In this document: in pieces, positions 55,101 through 63,859 of the stretch | Position numbering within the stretch: position 1 is the first letter of the stretch | How the letters are laid out: every line of letters begins with the position of its first letter | Origin: Methanosarcina mazei S-6 | GTDB lineage: Archaea > Halobacteriota > Methanosarcinia > Methanosarcinales > Methanosarcinaceae | Direction of reading: 5' to 3' | Length of the DNA: 64,000 nucleotides | Assembly (NCBI RefSeq): GCF_000970205.1 | Contig: NZ_CP009512.1 | Location: 620,001 to 684,000 of the forward strand | Position numbers and translations under genes: made by a program | Notes under the pieces: generated by a model | Databases searched by the model: none | Seen by the model: only the letters and a program-made list of their open reading frames with translations | What the model was told of the DNA's origin: nothing

Positions 55101-55613
55101 TTAGAGTTTCCAGCGCGCATCTATAGGGAAGCGCTCGTTGATCCACATGAGGACGTGGTTATTGTGGACGATTTTGTAGGTGCGGGAAAGTATGGGGGTC
55201 CCGTCAAAGGTGGGTTCGCCCTCAAGAATCTCTAACTCTACCATGTCCCGCCTGGTTTCAAGGTTGTGGGTGCGCAGGATCCTGCCGATAGGGATGTCTG
55301 CCCTTATGAGCTGGTCACGCATGGTCTGGGGCATACGCTCCAGAGGGGCGAGGGACTTTGCGTGCACAAAAACCGTATCTCCTGCGTAAAGCCTGACTGT
55401 CCTGTTGTTTATTTCGCTTCCTTCTTCTACCCCCAGGAGCTCAGCCAGTTCCCTGTCGGCTTTAACGATGTATTGAGACTCTGTTTTTACGGTCACCGGC
55501 TTTCGGGACATAATTTCCAGAAGAAAGGTTACGGAACCGTCAGTCCCACAGCAGACCCGGAGGCAGGTGGGAATTTCAAGGCTTTTCAGTTTTTCAAGGA
55601 AATCTCCTTCCAG
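55101..55613 (-). CDS. DUF98 chorismate-lyase-like protein with apparent CTG start
   Basis: The 170-aa protein matches the DUF98 / Rv2949c-type chorismate pyruvate-lyase family: VCCGTDGSVTFLLE, then ELAELLGVEEGSEINNRTVRL, ADIPIGRILRTHNLETRRDMVELEI and the end SRTYKIVHNNHVLMWINERFPID. The family makes 4-hydroxybenzoate in bacteria, and in methanogens it could supply a methanopterin precursor (inference). An internal ATG (55511) would drop the conserved GTDGSVT segment. Upstream, in the same open frame, the only site with GGAGGTG at proper distance is CTG at 55613. Confidence 0.8.
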   Translation of the reverse strand: MEGDFLEKLKSLEIPTCLRVCCGTDGSVTFLLEIMSRKPVTVKTESQYIVKADRELAELLGVEEGSEINNRTVRLYAGDTVFVHAKSLAPLERMPQTMRDQLIRADIPIGRILRTHNLETRRDMVELEILEGEPTFDGTPILSRTYKIVHNNHVLMWINERFPIDARWKL

Positions 55614-55682
55614 AACGACACCTCCAGGTAAATGCTGCAGGATATTATTTATTATGTGAAATAAGAACGAGCGGTCAGGAGG

Positions 55683-55997
55683 TTATGCCTCTCCGACATC
55701 TTTTTTCGCCATTTTCAGGCGCTCTTTTGCCGTGTAGCCCGTAGACTTTAAGAGAAAGTCTCTGTAAGCTTTGTTGGTCTGAAGGATAGTTTCATCTTCC
55801 TTCACAGCCGCATCGGAAACCGTTTCCACACAGAGTTTTTTGTCTTCTATCCAGACCGTTATCTTTGACAGTGCCCCGTATGAGGCCTCGAATCTGTCCC
55901 CATTACGGGAAATTTCAACAGGGAAGCTTTCCTGCATTGCCTGGTATATTCTCTCAGGTTCAGGTTTAAAGCCGCGTTTCAACTTGTATTGCTGCAT
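55683..55997 (-). CDS. DUF5611-like small conserved protein
   Basis: The 104-aa protein starts MQQYKLKRGFKPEPERIYQAMQESFP, continues with EASYGALSKITVWIEDKKLCVET and ends with NKAYRDFLLKSTGYTAKERLKMAKKDVGEA. It resembles small methanogen proteins annotated as DUF5611; no function is known. ATG at 55997 has AGAGGA 6 bp upstream; a start nine codons earlier is possible but less well placed. Confidence 0.65.
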   Translation of the reverse strand: MQQYKLKRGFKPEPERIYQAMQESFPVEISRNGDRFEASYGALSKITVWIEDKKLCVETVSDAAVKEDETILQTNKAYRDFLLKSTGYTAKERLKMAKKDVGEA

Positions 55998-56910
55998 TGC
56001 TATCCTCTTATAAGATATTTTCATCTCAGATAAAGTTTGCCAGAGCCTTTTTATCCGGAATATACAGGGATAATCCGGATCATTCGGGCAGATGATCCCG
56101 GAAGAAGGGCATGTACTCTGGAGCCGGTCTTCATATTTTTATGCTTCAGGTATTCCGGCTGTTATCACTTGAATATTGCTGATTTACGGTTATTGATGTC
56201 GTTTCAGCTTGAATTAACAATCTATATTTATTTGAATACTGGTCTCAACCGTTATCAAGTTGATTGTACATATGTATTTTCCTGTTTCATAACTGTAATT
56301 TTTATTTATAACTATAATTTTTATTTCTACATCTGCTATTAACCTGTAAAGTTGCCAGACATATTTATAATCTTGAAATCAAAAATAGTCTTAAAAGCAA
56401 AGAAAATACTAAACTCAAAAATGATCTTGAAACTAAAGGCGATCTTGAAATAAAGATGATCTTGAAATAAAGATGATCTTGAAATAAAGATGATCTTGAA
56501 ATAAAGATGATCTTGAAATAAAGATGATCTTGAAATAAAGATGATCTTGAAATAAAGATGATCTCGAAATAAAGATACCCGGTTCTAAATAGATTTAGTA
56601 CCACATAGTCTAACCTTTTTTATATCTGTTTTCTGGATCTTTCTGGCATAACCGGATATGCAGTTCACAAGAAGCAACCATAAATATGAGTATATTTATC
56701 ATAGGTTCATGCAAAAAAGAGATATGACTGGACATCATTTTTCCAGATCATAAGGAAGATTTTAAAACTCTTCAAGCTATTCGATACGCCTGATAAGTTG
56801 CTTTAATATATGTAAACAAAAATTAATTCATTTACCTGTTAAAATCAACCTGTCACTGATAAATAAAAACCAGTAATTATAATCAATAAAAATAAGAAGG
56901 TGATCCCTGG
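55998..56910. other. intergenic region, about 0.9 kb
   Basis: No gene is seen other than chance frames (56037-56342 plus; 56365-56604 minus, created by the 17-bp repeats). AT-rich with a promoter-like stretch before 56911. Confidence 0.5.
56442..56577. repeat. 17-bp tandem repeat array
   Basis: Eight contiguous copies of GATCTTGAAATAAAGAT occupy exactly 136 bp; only the last has a single change (GATCTCG). Two degenerate units precede it (from about 56404). The near-identity implies recent expansion. It is non-coding. Confidence 0.95.
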
Positions 56911-57213
56911 ATGCACAGAACACTCAATCTTGATGATTTAATCGCCCAGAAGGCTAAAAAGGATGTTGAAAAAGACCCCGAAATGACAAATGAAAGTCTC
57001 TACGACCTGATTATTCCCCCCGGGACAGTTGTATCAATCATCTATGATATCGTGGAAGAATTTGATCTTGAACCTATAACCCGGAAGATGCCTGTTAGCA
57101 TTGCAAACAGTGAAGAAAGAGAAATTCTCGTACTTCGCGGGCCTCTTGAAAAGGTTCAGGCTGCAGAAGCGTTCCTCTATGAAGAAATGAAATCCTGGAT
57201 TGAAAACCAGTAA
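56911..57213 (+). CDS. conserved small protein of unknown function
   Basis: The 100-aa acidic protein begins MHRTLNLDDLIAQKAKKDVEKDPEMTNESL. Its second half, GTVVSIIYDIVEEFDLEPITRKMPVSI, EREILVLRGPLEKVQAAEAFLYEEM, resembles a small ferredoxin-like alpha-beta fold. No family is recognised. GAAGGTGATCC lies before the ATG. Convergent with the methanogenesis marker 2 gene. Confidence 0.65.
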   Translation: MHRTLNLDDLIAQKAKKDVEKDPEMTNESLYDLIIPPGTVVSIIYDIVEEFDLEPITRKMPVSIANSEEREILVLRGPLEKVQAAEAFLYEEMKSWIENQ

Positions 57214-57331
57214 ACGACTCGTCAGGATAAAAATAATAAAATAAACAGGAGCAGATGCTGGATAAGTAAAATAATAACTTTTCAGCAGAACAATATTTTT
57301 GAAGTAAATATTTCAAGCAGAAAGGTCCCGT

Positions 57332-58312
57332 TTATTCGGAACCTATGCCTGTAATACTGTCCTTTGAGAAGTCAAAAACGGTTACTCTGCCTGTTTTATC
57401 ATACATGTCAAGCTTTAACCCCTCTTCAATTTTTCCTACTACTGCAGCTGTAAGCCCTGCCTTTTCAAACACAGCCACACACTCTCCGGCTTTTTCCGGG
57501 TCTGCAGTAAACACATAACCAGTTCCCGGGTGCACTTTCAGCCACTGCTCAAAATCCACGCCTTCAGGTCTCGGGACTTTTTCCAGATCGACAGAGGCTC
57601 CTACCCTGCTCGTCTCACAGAGCATCCCGAGAGTTCCTATCAGCCCGGGGTTGCTGATGTCCTTTCCGGCGCTTGCAAGCTTTTTCTGTGCTATTTCCTG
57701 GGTTACAAGGTAGCTTTCCCTGAGCACGGAAGGCTCTTTAAAAGATGTCGTGTCCCAGCTATAAGGGGAATTAGGGCCGATTTTTCCGTCCATATCATAG
57801 GCTGCAATTACAAGGTCGCCTGGTTTTGCAGTATCACTTCTGATCACACAGTCTTTTTTGACGATTCCTATTATGGCAACGGAAAGGGAATTGTACTTTG
57901 TATCCGGGTGGACATGCCCTCCAACAACAGGGACTCCGAATTTTCTTACTCCTTCAGCCAGGCCTTCCATCAGTTCCCTGCATGCTTTTGGGGAATTTGC
58001 AGAGGCGATATCCACCATGGCAAGTGGTTTTCCTCCCATCGCTGCAATGTCATTTACGTTCACAACAACAGCCCCGTAACCTGCCCACCAGGGGCTCGCG
58101 TCTAGAAGCCGTCCCCAGATACCATCAGCTGCAAAGAGGATAACGTCATCTCCTCCTATGTCAATTACTGCAGCATCGTCCCCGAAATCAACGATAGCGT
58201 TCCCGTATTCCGGGCGGACGGCTTCAAAGATAGAGACTATATCCTCGATCTGTTTTTTTCGGGTAACCCCTTCGAAACTCCTTATCCTTTCTGCTAGCTG
58301 TTCCAGGTTCAA
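57332..58312 (-). CDS. methanogenesis marker protein 2 (AIR-synthase-like)
   Basis: The 326-aa protein of the PurM/SelD/HypE superfamily has DFGDDAAVIDIGGDDVILFAADGI, AGYGAVVVNVNDIAAMGGKPLAMVDI (ATP-binding glycine-rich motif), VPVVGGHVHPDTKYNSLSVAIIGIV and ISNPGLIGTLGMLCETSRVGASVDL. This arrangement matches methanogenesis marker 2 proteins, found in nearly all methanogens and of unestablished function. HypE is excluded by the lack of a C-terminal Pro-Arg-Ile-Cys tail (it ends SITGIGSE). Confidence 0.88.
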   Translation of the reverse strand: MNLEQLAERIRSFEGVTRKKQIEDIVSIFEAVRPEYGNAIVDFGDDAAVIDIGGDDVILFAADGIWGRLLDASPWWAGYGAVVVNVNDIAAMGGKPLAMVDIASANSPKACRELMEGLAEGVRKFGVPVVGGHVHPDTKYNSLSVAIIGIVKKDCVIRSDTAKPGDLVIAAYDMDGKIGPNSPYSWDTTSFKEPSVLRESYLVTQEIAQKKLASAGKDISNPGLIGTLGMLCETSRVGASVDLEKVPRPEGVDFEQWLKVHPGTGYVFTADPEKAGECVAVFEKAGLTAAVVGKIEEGLKLDMYDKTGRVTVFDFSKDSITGIGSE

Positions 58313-58797
58313 TCAATGGCTCCTGTTTGTTTTTTTACTTGTATTGGGCTATCTAGTAGTTAATATTAAGATCAGATTTACAGTAATTTGATCTTACTGT
58401 TATCTGATCAGATCAAATTATGGCAGGACAATAAATGTATTAATAAATGTATTGTTACAGTTCAAGAGCTATAATAAGTTCTTAAAACCAGCTGTGAGGT
58501 TTTCATAAGTTAATTATAAACTTATTGCGGGTTGATGGTCGGACATATAATCATGGAATTCGTTATGGGCTGATATCAGCAACTGCAATATTTGTATCTT
58601 TGATTTTTCCGTTTATCTCTACCCTTGAAGTAAGGAATTATGCAGCAATACGTAATTCAGTTATCCTTTATCTCTTTTTTTCTTTGTTTCCGGAATGGAA
58701 GCGACAGCTTTTTATAAATTATTATCTCCTTGTATGTCAACCTTCTATATTTTCGACTCTATAAAAATCCCCCTTGTTTAAATAAGGAGTGAAAAAC
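58313..58797. other. intergenic region between divergent genes
   Basis: No gene is supported; a plus frame at 58525-58764 has no ribosome site. The region includes promoters of marker 2 (leftward) and ferredoxin (rightward), and inverted copies of GATCAAATTA and TTTGATC near 58386-58420. Confidence 0.45.
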
Positions 58798-58974
58798 ATG
58801 GTAGCAAAAATCGATGCCGATGCCTGTACAGGCTGTGGAACCTGTGTAGATGAATGCCCAGCAGCTGCAATCTCCCTCAATGACGATGACATTGCAGTTG
58901 TAGACGAAGATGAATGCCTTGACTGCGGTGCATGTGTAGATGCCTGCCCGAACGGGGCAATCACTCTCGAGTAA
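58798..58974 (+). CDS. 2[4Fe-4S] ferredoxin
   Basis: The 58-aa ferredoxin has two complete cluster motifs, [12 protein letters not shown] and [12 protein letters not shown], in the standard symmetric arrangement, and is strongly acidic. It would carry low-potential electrons, for example in acetate- or CO-linked methanogenesis or for the neighbouring radical SAM enzymes. AAGGAGTG lies 8 bp before ATG 58798. Confidence 0.95.
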   Translation: MVAKIDADACTGCGTCVDECPAAAISLNDDDIAVVDEDECLDCGACVDACPNGAITLE

Positions 58975-59101
58975 CGTTTTTAAAAATAAGTTCTGAAAAG
59001 CGGGGTTTCCAAACTCCGCCATTCAGGCCAGGGTTTTTGAGCTTTTCTTATTTCAGGTCTTTTCCTGAACCCGGGCTGAAATAATAAAATTATTAAGTTA
59101 C

Positions 59102-60109
59102 TCAGGACTCTTCTTTCCCGTTCTTATTCAGAGTCTCTTTTGCTTTTTCAAGGTCTTCTCTTATCTGGATTTTTATAAGGTTTCTGCGCTCCTCGCTCAT
59201 CTGTGACATGTCCTGATCAATGTAACCATAGGCATCGGCTCGGCATTGCCTGCAATGGCGCATCTGTCTAACATAGGGTTCGCAAGCGTCCTGGGTTGCC
59301 TGCCTTTCTTCCGGGGTCGGGGCTCTTATATGAGCAAAGGCTCCCTGGGGGATCAGGGACATAATATTCATAATATATACTTCTCTTTCTCTAACTGCTT
59401 TTGCAATTTCCACTACGTGCCCGTCATTTATTCCCGGTACAAGCACAGTATTGACCTTGATAACAATCCCTTCCCGGACAGCAGCCTCGATACCGTCAAG
59501 CTGGTTTTTTATCTGGATTCTTGCCCCTTCTACTCCTCTGTAAATCTTGCCATGGTAATTGACGTATTCACATATCTGTCCCTGGATTTCGGGGTCAACA
59601 GCGTTGATGGTTACGGTCAGGGTTGCGACTCCAAGCTTTACAAGTTCCGGGAGTTTTTCCGGGAGCATGAGTCCGTTTGTGCTCATACAAAATGTGATAT
59701 TAGGGAACTCCTGCCTTACAAGCCTGAGGGCTTCGAAAGTCTCTTCGTTTGCTAACGGATCACCGGGCCCGGCAACCCCTATTACTTTGATAAACGGATA
59801 GTCTGAAAGGGCTTGTCTTACTTTTTCAAGTGCTTCGGCTGGTGTTAAGATCTCCATGGTCACTCCAGGCCTGTTTTCGTTTACGCAGGCAAAGTCCCTG
59901 ACGCAGAAATTGCACTGGATATTACATTTGGGGGCTACTGCAAGGTGCATTCTTCCGAACCTGTGCCTGGCGTTTTCACTATAGCAGGGGTGTTCGGCTA
60001 TGATTCTATAACGGTCACGGTCAAATGTGAAGTTTTCTTCTTCTAACAAATTTTTTCCTCCGGCAGATGGGTCCTGGAGTGAGCAATCAGATGCACTCGG
60101 GAAAGGCAC
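59102..60109 (-). CDS. NifB-type radical SAM protein, copy 2
   Basis: The 335-aa protein has HPCYSENARHRFGRMHLAVAPKCNIQCNFC (radical SAM CxxxCxxC), VNENRPGVT, GVAGPGDPLAN and the NifB C-terminal motif MRHCRQCRADAYG. NifB joins two [4Fe-4S] units with a carbide to form the nitrogenase cofactor precursor. Like other archaeal forms it lacks the NifX domain. The N-terminus carries about 30 extra residues compared with copy 1. The two copies are about two-thirds identical by eye and lie 384 bp apart. No nif structural genes are in the window. Confidence 0.85.
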   Translation of the reverse strand: MPFPSASDCSLQDPSAGGKNLLEEENFTFDRDRYRIIAEHPCYSENARHRFGRMHLAVAPKCNIQCNFCVRDFACVNENRPGVTMEILTPAEALEKVRQALSDYPFIKVIGVAGPGDPLANEETFEALRLVRQEFPNITFCMSTNGLMLPEKLPELVKLGVATLTVTINAVDPEIQGQICEYVNYHGKIYRGVEGARIQIKNQLDGIEAAVREGIVIKVNTVLVPGINDGHVVEIAKAVREREVYIMNIMSLIPQGAFAHIRAPTPEERQATQDACEPYVRQMRHCRQCRADAYGYIDQDMSQMSEERRNLIKIQIREDLEKAKETLNKNGKEES

Positions 60110-60493
60110 AATATTTTCACCAATTATGCATATTTATGCATAATATATAATTCATACGGTTTTTGCGCCGGATGCAGTTTTCGGAAAGATGACAGGTCTA
60201 AAAAGTAAGCAGCATGTTTAAGAAAGAAATAGCAGGTCCTCAGAAAAAACAGCGATTTTGAGAAGCGAATAACAGTCCTGTAAAGGAAAGCATTTGTAAG
60301 GAAAAGATACCCTTCGCCCTGGAAAAAAGCACTGTATGCTAAAAATCCTGCATGCACAAGAAAGAAACCCATAGCCATTGAGTCTGCAGCTCGAGTAAAA
60401 AAGATGACTAAGCCGGCTCGATGAACCAGAATCCGAGCCGGTTGAATAATTCTTTTAAAAGCCGGAAGTCTTTTGGAGCAGGATAAGTCAGAT
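60110..60493. other. spacer between the two NifB-type genes
   Basis: No gene is supported in these 384 bp. A TGCATATTTATGCATAATATATAA tract (60126-60149, containing the palindrome TATGCATAATA-like words) just upstream of copy 2 could be its promoter or an operator. Confidence 0.4.
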
Positions 60494-61480
60494 TCAGGCT
60501 TTTTTGCCTTCAGCTTCTTCTTTCCCGTTCGTTTTCAGAACTTCTTTTGCTTTTTCAAAGTCTTCTTTTGTTTGGATTTTTATAAGGTTTCTGCGCTCCT
60601 CACTCATCTGTGACATGTCCTGGGCAAGGAGTCCGTAAGCATCGGATCTGCACTGTCTGCAGTGGCGCATCTGCATAACATAAGGTTCGCAGGCTTCCTG
60701 AACGGCTTTCCGCTCTTCGGCAGTTGGAGGCTCAAGATGTGCAAATGCTCCCTGGTTGATCAGAGGCATGACATTCATGATGTAGACCCCGAGCTCATTG
60801 AGCTTTCTGGCAATCTCTACCACATGCTTATCATTAATTCCCGGTATAAGCACGGTATTGACCTTGACAACGATTCCTGCATCAATAGCCGCCTTTATTC
60901 CCTCAAGCTGGTTTTTGATCTGAATCTCGGCAGCTTCGACTCCTCTGTAGACTTTTCCGTGATATACTACATGGTTCACTATTTTTGCCTGGATTTCGGG
61001 ATCGATTGCGTTTACCGTAACTGTCAGAGTGGAAACCCCAACACGCAGCATGTCCGGAAGTTTTTCAGGGAGCATAAGCCCGTTTGTGCTCATGCAGAGG
61101 GTCACCTCAGGAAATTCCTTCCTTATAAGTTCAAATGTCTCAAATGTTTCATCGTTAGCCAGAGGGTCGCCAGGTCCTGCAATTGCAACAACTTTGATGA
61201 ACGGATAATCTGCCAGGATCTGCCTGGTTTTTTCAAGGGCTTCCCGAGGACTCAGGACTTTACTTGTAACTCCCGGACGGCTCTCGTTTACGCAGTCAAA
61301 TTCCCTTACACAAAAATTACACTGGATGTTGCACTTGGGGGCTACAGCAAGGTGGATTCTCCCAAACTTATGCTGAGCATTTTTATCGTAACAGGGGTGT
61401 TCGGAGATCTTTCTGCGGATTTCCTCTCCAAGTATGGGGCCTTTATTCGCATTGTCTACAGATTGATTTTCTTCTGGCAA
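60494..61480 (-). CDS. nifB: NifB-type radical SAM protein, copy 1
   Basis: The 328-aa protein shows the same motifs: HPCYDKNAQHKFGRIHLAVAPKCNIQCNFC, CVNESRPGVTS, AIAGPGDPLAN, MRHCRQCRSDAYG. CVNESRPGVTS is the commoner NifB wording, so this copy is the better candidate for the canonical enzyme. It ends with a lysine-rich tail. It is the first of a tandem pair on the minus strand and lies about 550 bp from queD. Confidence 0.85.
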   Translation of the reverse strand: MPEENQSVDNANKGPILGEEIRRKISEHPCYDKNAQHKFGRIHLAVAPKCNIQCNFCVREFDCVNESRPGVTSKVLSPREALEKTRQILADYPFIKVVAIAGPGDPLANDETFETFELIRKEFPEVTLCMSTNGLMLPEKLPDMLRVGVSTLTVTVNAIDPEIQAKIVNHVVYHGKVYRGVEAAEIQIKNQLEGIKAAIDAGIVVKVNTVLIPGINDKHVVEIARKLNELGVYIMNVMPLINQGAFAHLEPPTAEERKAVQEACEPYVMQMRHCRQCRSDAYGLLAQDMSQMSEERRNLIKIQTKEDFEKAKEVLKTNGKEEAEGKKA

Positions 61481-62044
61481 ATCTTTCTCCTCCGTTCGAA
61501 ATGTAAAATGAATGTGAGATTCTACACTAAATAAGGATTCTACTCCAGTAGGGATTCTACACTAAATAGGGATTCTATGTTAAATAGAGATTCTACACCA
61601 AATAGGGATTTTTGAATGTCTAAATCACCTATGAGATAGCTCCCTGATATACATTGTGGAATAGTTTCAGGGTTTCATAACTATTCTGAAGTTTTATTTC
61701 ATAACTATTCCAAGTTTTATTTCATAACTATTTTGAAGTTTTTTCGAAATTGTTCCAAAACAATTTCTTTATTATCCCTGAACCTTTTGAAATACGATTA
61801 AATAGTTACAAAATTTTTCCAAAATTCCCCTAAAATTGCTTTGATTTCCTTCTTAATGTAAAGGTGTATCTTCTTTAATGAATCTTTCAATTCTTCTTTT
61901 TTATTACTGTTTGAGCATTCCAGGATCGGGATCTGATCTATATATTTAAATATCCTGCTACTATTAAAATATCTCCATTTATATTAAAATCCCACATTTA
62001 TACAATGGTCTGTACACAGATCATTTTTGCCCCACATTTTTCAA
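61481..62044. other. intergenic region with two minisatellites
   Basis: There is no gene. It contains about five imperfect 18-bp units of ATTCTACACTAAATAGGG (61519-61607) and three units of about 24 bp beginning TTTCATAACTATTCTGAAG (61674-61745). The remainder is AT-rich. Confidence 0.7.
61519..61745. repeat. two adjacent tandem repeats (18 bp and about 24 bp)
   Basis: The first array has five units with several substitutions between copies (AAATAAGG, CCAGTAGGG, AAATAGGG, AAATAGAG, AAATAGGG endings). The second has three units differing at CTGAAG/CCAAG/TTGAAG. Both lie upstream of the nifB copy 1 gene, in the likely leader or promoter zone. Confidence 0.8.
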
Positions 62045-62395
62045 TCAGGAGAAATTATCCATTTCGCACCATTTGCCTTCCCCTTCCCATACCCTCACCA
62101 GAAGTGGAAAGCCAAATCTCTCCAGAAGGCGGGAATGAATGTGCTGGCAGAGGTGCTCGGAGCTGGGGAAGTCAAGGATATCATTTAACAGGGTATGGTC
62201 ATACTCCTGAAGAGTCTCCTTTATGCCTTTTTTCAGGTCATAGAAATCTATCACCATACCGTTTTCCCTTACCTCTCCTTCCACTACCACTTCTATTTTA
62301 TATGTGTGTCCATGAACTCTTCCGCACTTCCCGTGCCCTGGAAGGTAATGTGCGCTGTCAATATAATCAATAACTCCCAATCTCATATTTGCCAT
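62045..62395 (-). CDS. queD: 6-carboxytetrahydropterin synthase QueD
   Basis: The 116-aa enzyme converts dihydroneopterin triphosphate to 6-carboxytetrahydropterin in preQ0 synthesis. Zinc ligands and catalytic residues are visible: DSAHYLPGHGKCGRVHGHTYKIEV (His, catalytic Cys, HGH), DFYDLKK, EYDHTLLND and VWEGEGKWCE. In archaea preQ0 feeds archaeosine in tRNA. It lies 21 bp after queE on the same strand. Confidence 0.93.
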   Translation of the reverse strand: MANMRLGVIDYIDSAHYLPGHGKCGRVHGHTYKIEVVVEGEVRENGMVIDFYDLKKGIKETLQEYDHTLLNDILDFPSSEHLCQHIHSRLLERFGFPLLVRVWEGEGKWCEMDNFS

Positions 62396-62416
62396 TTTAT
62401 TCGTCCCCCTTTTCGA

Positions 62417-63184
62417 TTACAGGCAACCCCACATTCTGTGAGTCTGCGGAATGATTCGCGTGTCGGTTAGCTTTAGCAGGTTTTTCTGCAGTTTTAGAAT
62501 ACCCCTTATCGATGCCTGATTGAACCGCGGAGTCCTTACCGCACTTCCCAGAGGCGTTTCGGGCTGGAGAACTATGCAGGATACATAGGATCCTATTGCT
62601 TCTGCAGCCAGAGATACCGTATCTGTGTTTGTATCCCTGCCTATTACAATTTTGCAAAAACAGTCTCTTGAATTATTTTTTCTAAGGAGCCTGAAGCACT
62701 CAATAGTGTTTTCCATATGTGCTTCCCTGGTTTCCGGGGAGATGTCTTTGAGAGCTTCCGGGAGCTTGAAATCTCCTGCCACGTACGCAACATTTTCGCG
62801 CAGTTTTCTTGCCTGCTCAGGCAGAGTCATATTGGATTCAAGGTACAGAGGCACGGAAAGGTTCAGTTTCTCTATGAAATCCGCATGCAAAAGAGGCTCT
62901 CCTCCTGTCAGGGATACAGAATGGAGATCTTTGAAAGGCTGAAGCATGGATTCCAGCTTTTCTATGTTTACGGGGTTTGAGACCTTTTCGAAAACTCCAC
63001 TGCCTTCAACCCTCTCGTAATCGCAGGTTCCAGGATTTCTGAAATTAGTATCACAGTAGTTGCAGCTGAGGTTGCAGCCTGAAAACCGGACAAAAGCCTG
63101 CCTCATGCCGACATACGGGCCTTCTCCCTGCACGGAACAGAAGACTTCTCTTAAGTTAGCGGGTTCATGGTTTGAAGATGACAT
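62417..63184 (-). CDS. queE: 7-carboxy-7-deazaguanine synthase QueE
   Basis: The 255-aa radical SAM enzyme contracts the pterin ring to 7-carboxy-7-deazaguanine. Seen are [36 protein letters not shown] (CxxxCxxC), [10 protein letters not shown] and a shortened core usual for QueE. The start ATG directly follows the DUF366 stop (TAAATG). It acts between QueD and QueC. Confidence 0.94.
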   Translation of the reverse strand: MSSSNHEPANLREVFCSVQGEGPYVGMRQAFVRFSGCNLSCNYCDTNFRNPGTCDYERVEGSGVFEKVSNPVNIEKLESMLQPFKDLHSVSLTGGEPLLHADFIEKLNLSVPLYLESNMTLPEQARKLRENVAYVAGDFKLPEALKDISPETREAHMENTIECFRLLRKNNSRDCFCKIVIGRDTNTDTVSLAAEAIGSYVSCIVLQPETPLGSAVRTPRFNQASIRGILKLQKNLLKLTDTRIIPQTHRMWGCL

Positions 63185-63745
63185 TTACGCCACTCCGAGA
63201 GGTCTGGACTTCCTGAGGTCCTTTTCTATATCCCCAAATTCACTTACATAAGCTTCCCCGATACCCTGCATCAGCCGTACAATATTTTCCTCGCCCTCAA
63301 TTCCGGCTTCTTTCAGGTTTCCGTATACCTCATGCGAGACGTTAATGCCGAAATGGATTTTCTGGGAAATAGCCGAGGTGCTGGCAATAGATACGGTCAG
63401 CTTCTTTCCTTTAAAAAACAGGTCGTCTCCTGCTCTTGAAGTGTTGATCCCAAGCTCTTCAAGGTATTCTCTGACTATTGCAGTAAACAGGCGCTGGCGT
63501 GAATAAATCAGTTTCATGTCGGTGGAATCGAAATGTTCTATTATGAAACTCAGCATGTCTTCAGACCAGATAGACTCGTTTGCTCTCCGGTCTTCAAGGT
63601 CAATCATATGCTCGATTTTAACGTCACACGCACCTCTAAAAACAATAACTGAATCTTCCTGCACTCCAAAGCTGCTATAAGCCCACAGGGAAGAAATCTG
63701 GCTTCCGTCGTAGTCAAGTTTTTCGGGTAAAATAATACACTTCAT
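63185..63745 (-). CDS. DUF366 family protein
   Basis: The 186-aa protein begins MKCIILPEKLDYDGSQISSLWAYSSFG, has DVKIEHMIDLEDRRANESIWSEDMLSFIIEHF and RQRLFTAIVREYLEELG in the middle, and LTVSIASTSAISQKIHFGINVS near the C-terminus. DUF366 proteins are archaeal (and some bacterial) and commonly neighbour queuosine/archaeosine genes, as here between queC and queE. Function is not established. Confidence 0.82.
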   Translation of the reverse strand: MKCIILPEKLDYDGSQISSLWAYSSFGVQEDSVIVFRGACDVKIEHMIDLEDRRANESIWSEDMLSFIIEHFDSTDMKLIYSRQRLFTAIVREYLEELGINTSRAGDDLFFKGKKLTVSIASTSAISQKIHFGINVSHEVYGNLKEAGIEGEENIVRLMQGIGEAYVSEFGDIEKDLRKSRPLGVA

Positions 63746-63859
63746 GGAACTCTCTCTGCAATCTCTAAAATTGTTTCTTTATTTTCTCTACCGGATCTCA
63801 GCAGTGCCGTAATATCATAATTCTCAATTTGTTCATACTCCCTGTTCGGACCCGGTACT

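Noticed and set aside
56365-56604. Minus-strand frame of repeated DHLYFKIIFISRSS-like residues
   Set aside because: It is a by-product of the 17-bp repeat array.
57332-58312. HypE partner for HypF
   Set aside because: It belongs to the same superfamily but lacks the C-terminal cysteine tail of HypE and fits methanogenesis marker 2 better.
58525-58764. Possible 79-aa membrane protein
   Set aside because: No good start or ribosome site; it ends inside the ferredoxin leader.
6782-61745. Tandem repeats considered as CRISPR arrays
   Set aside because: Units are contiguous without unique spacers and no cas genes are present.
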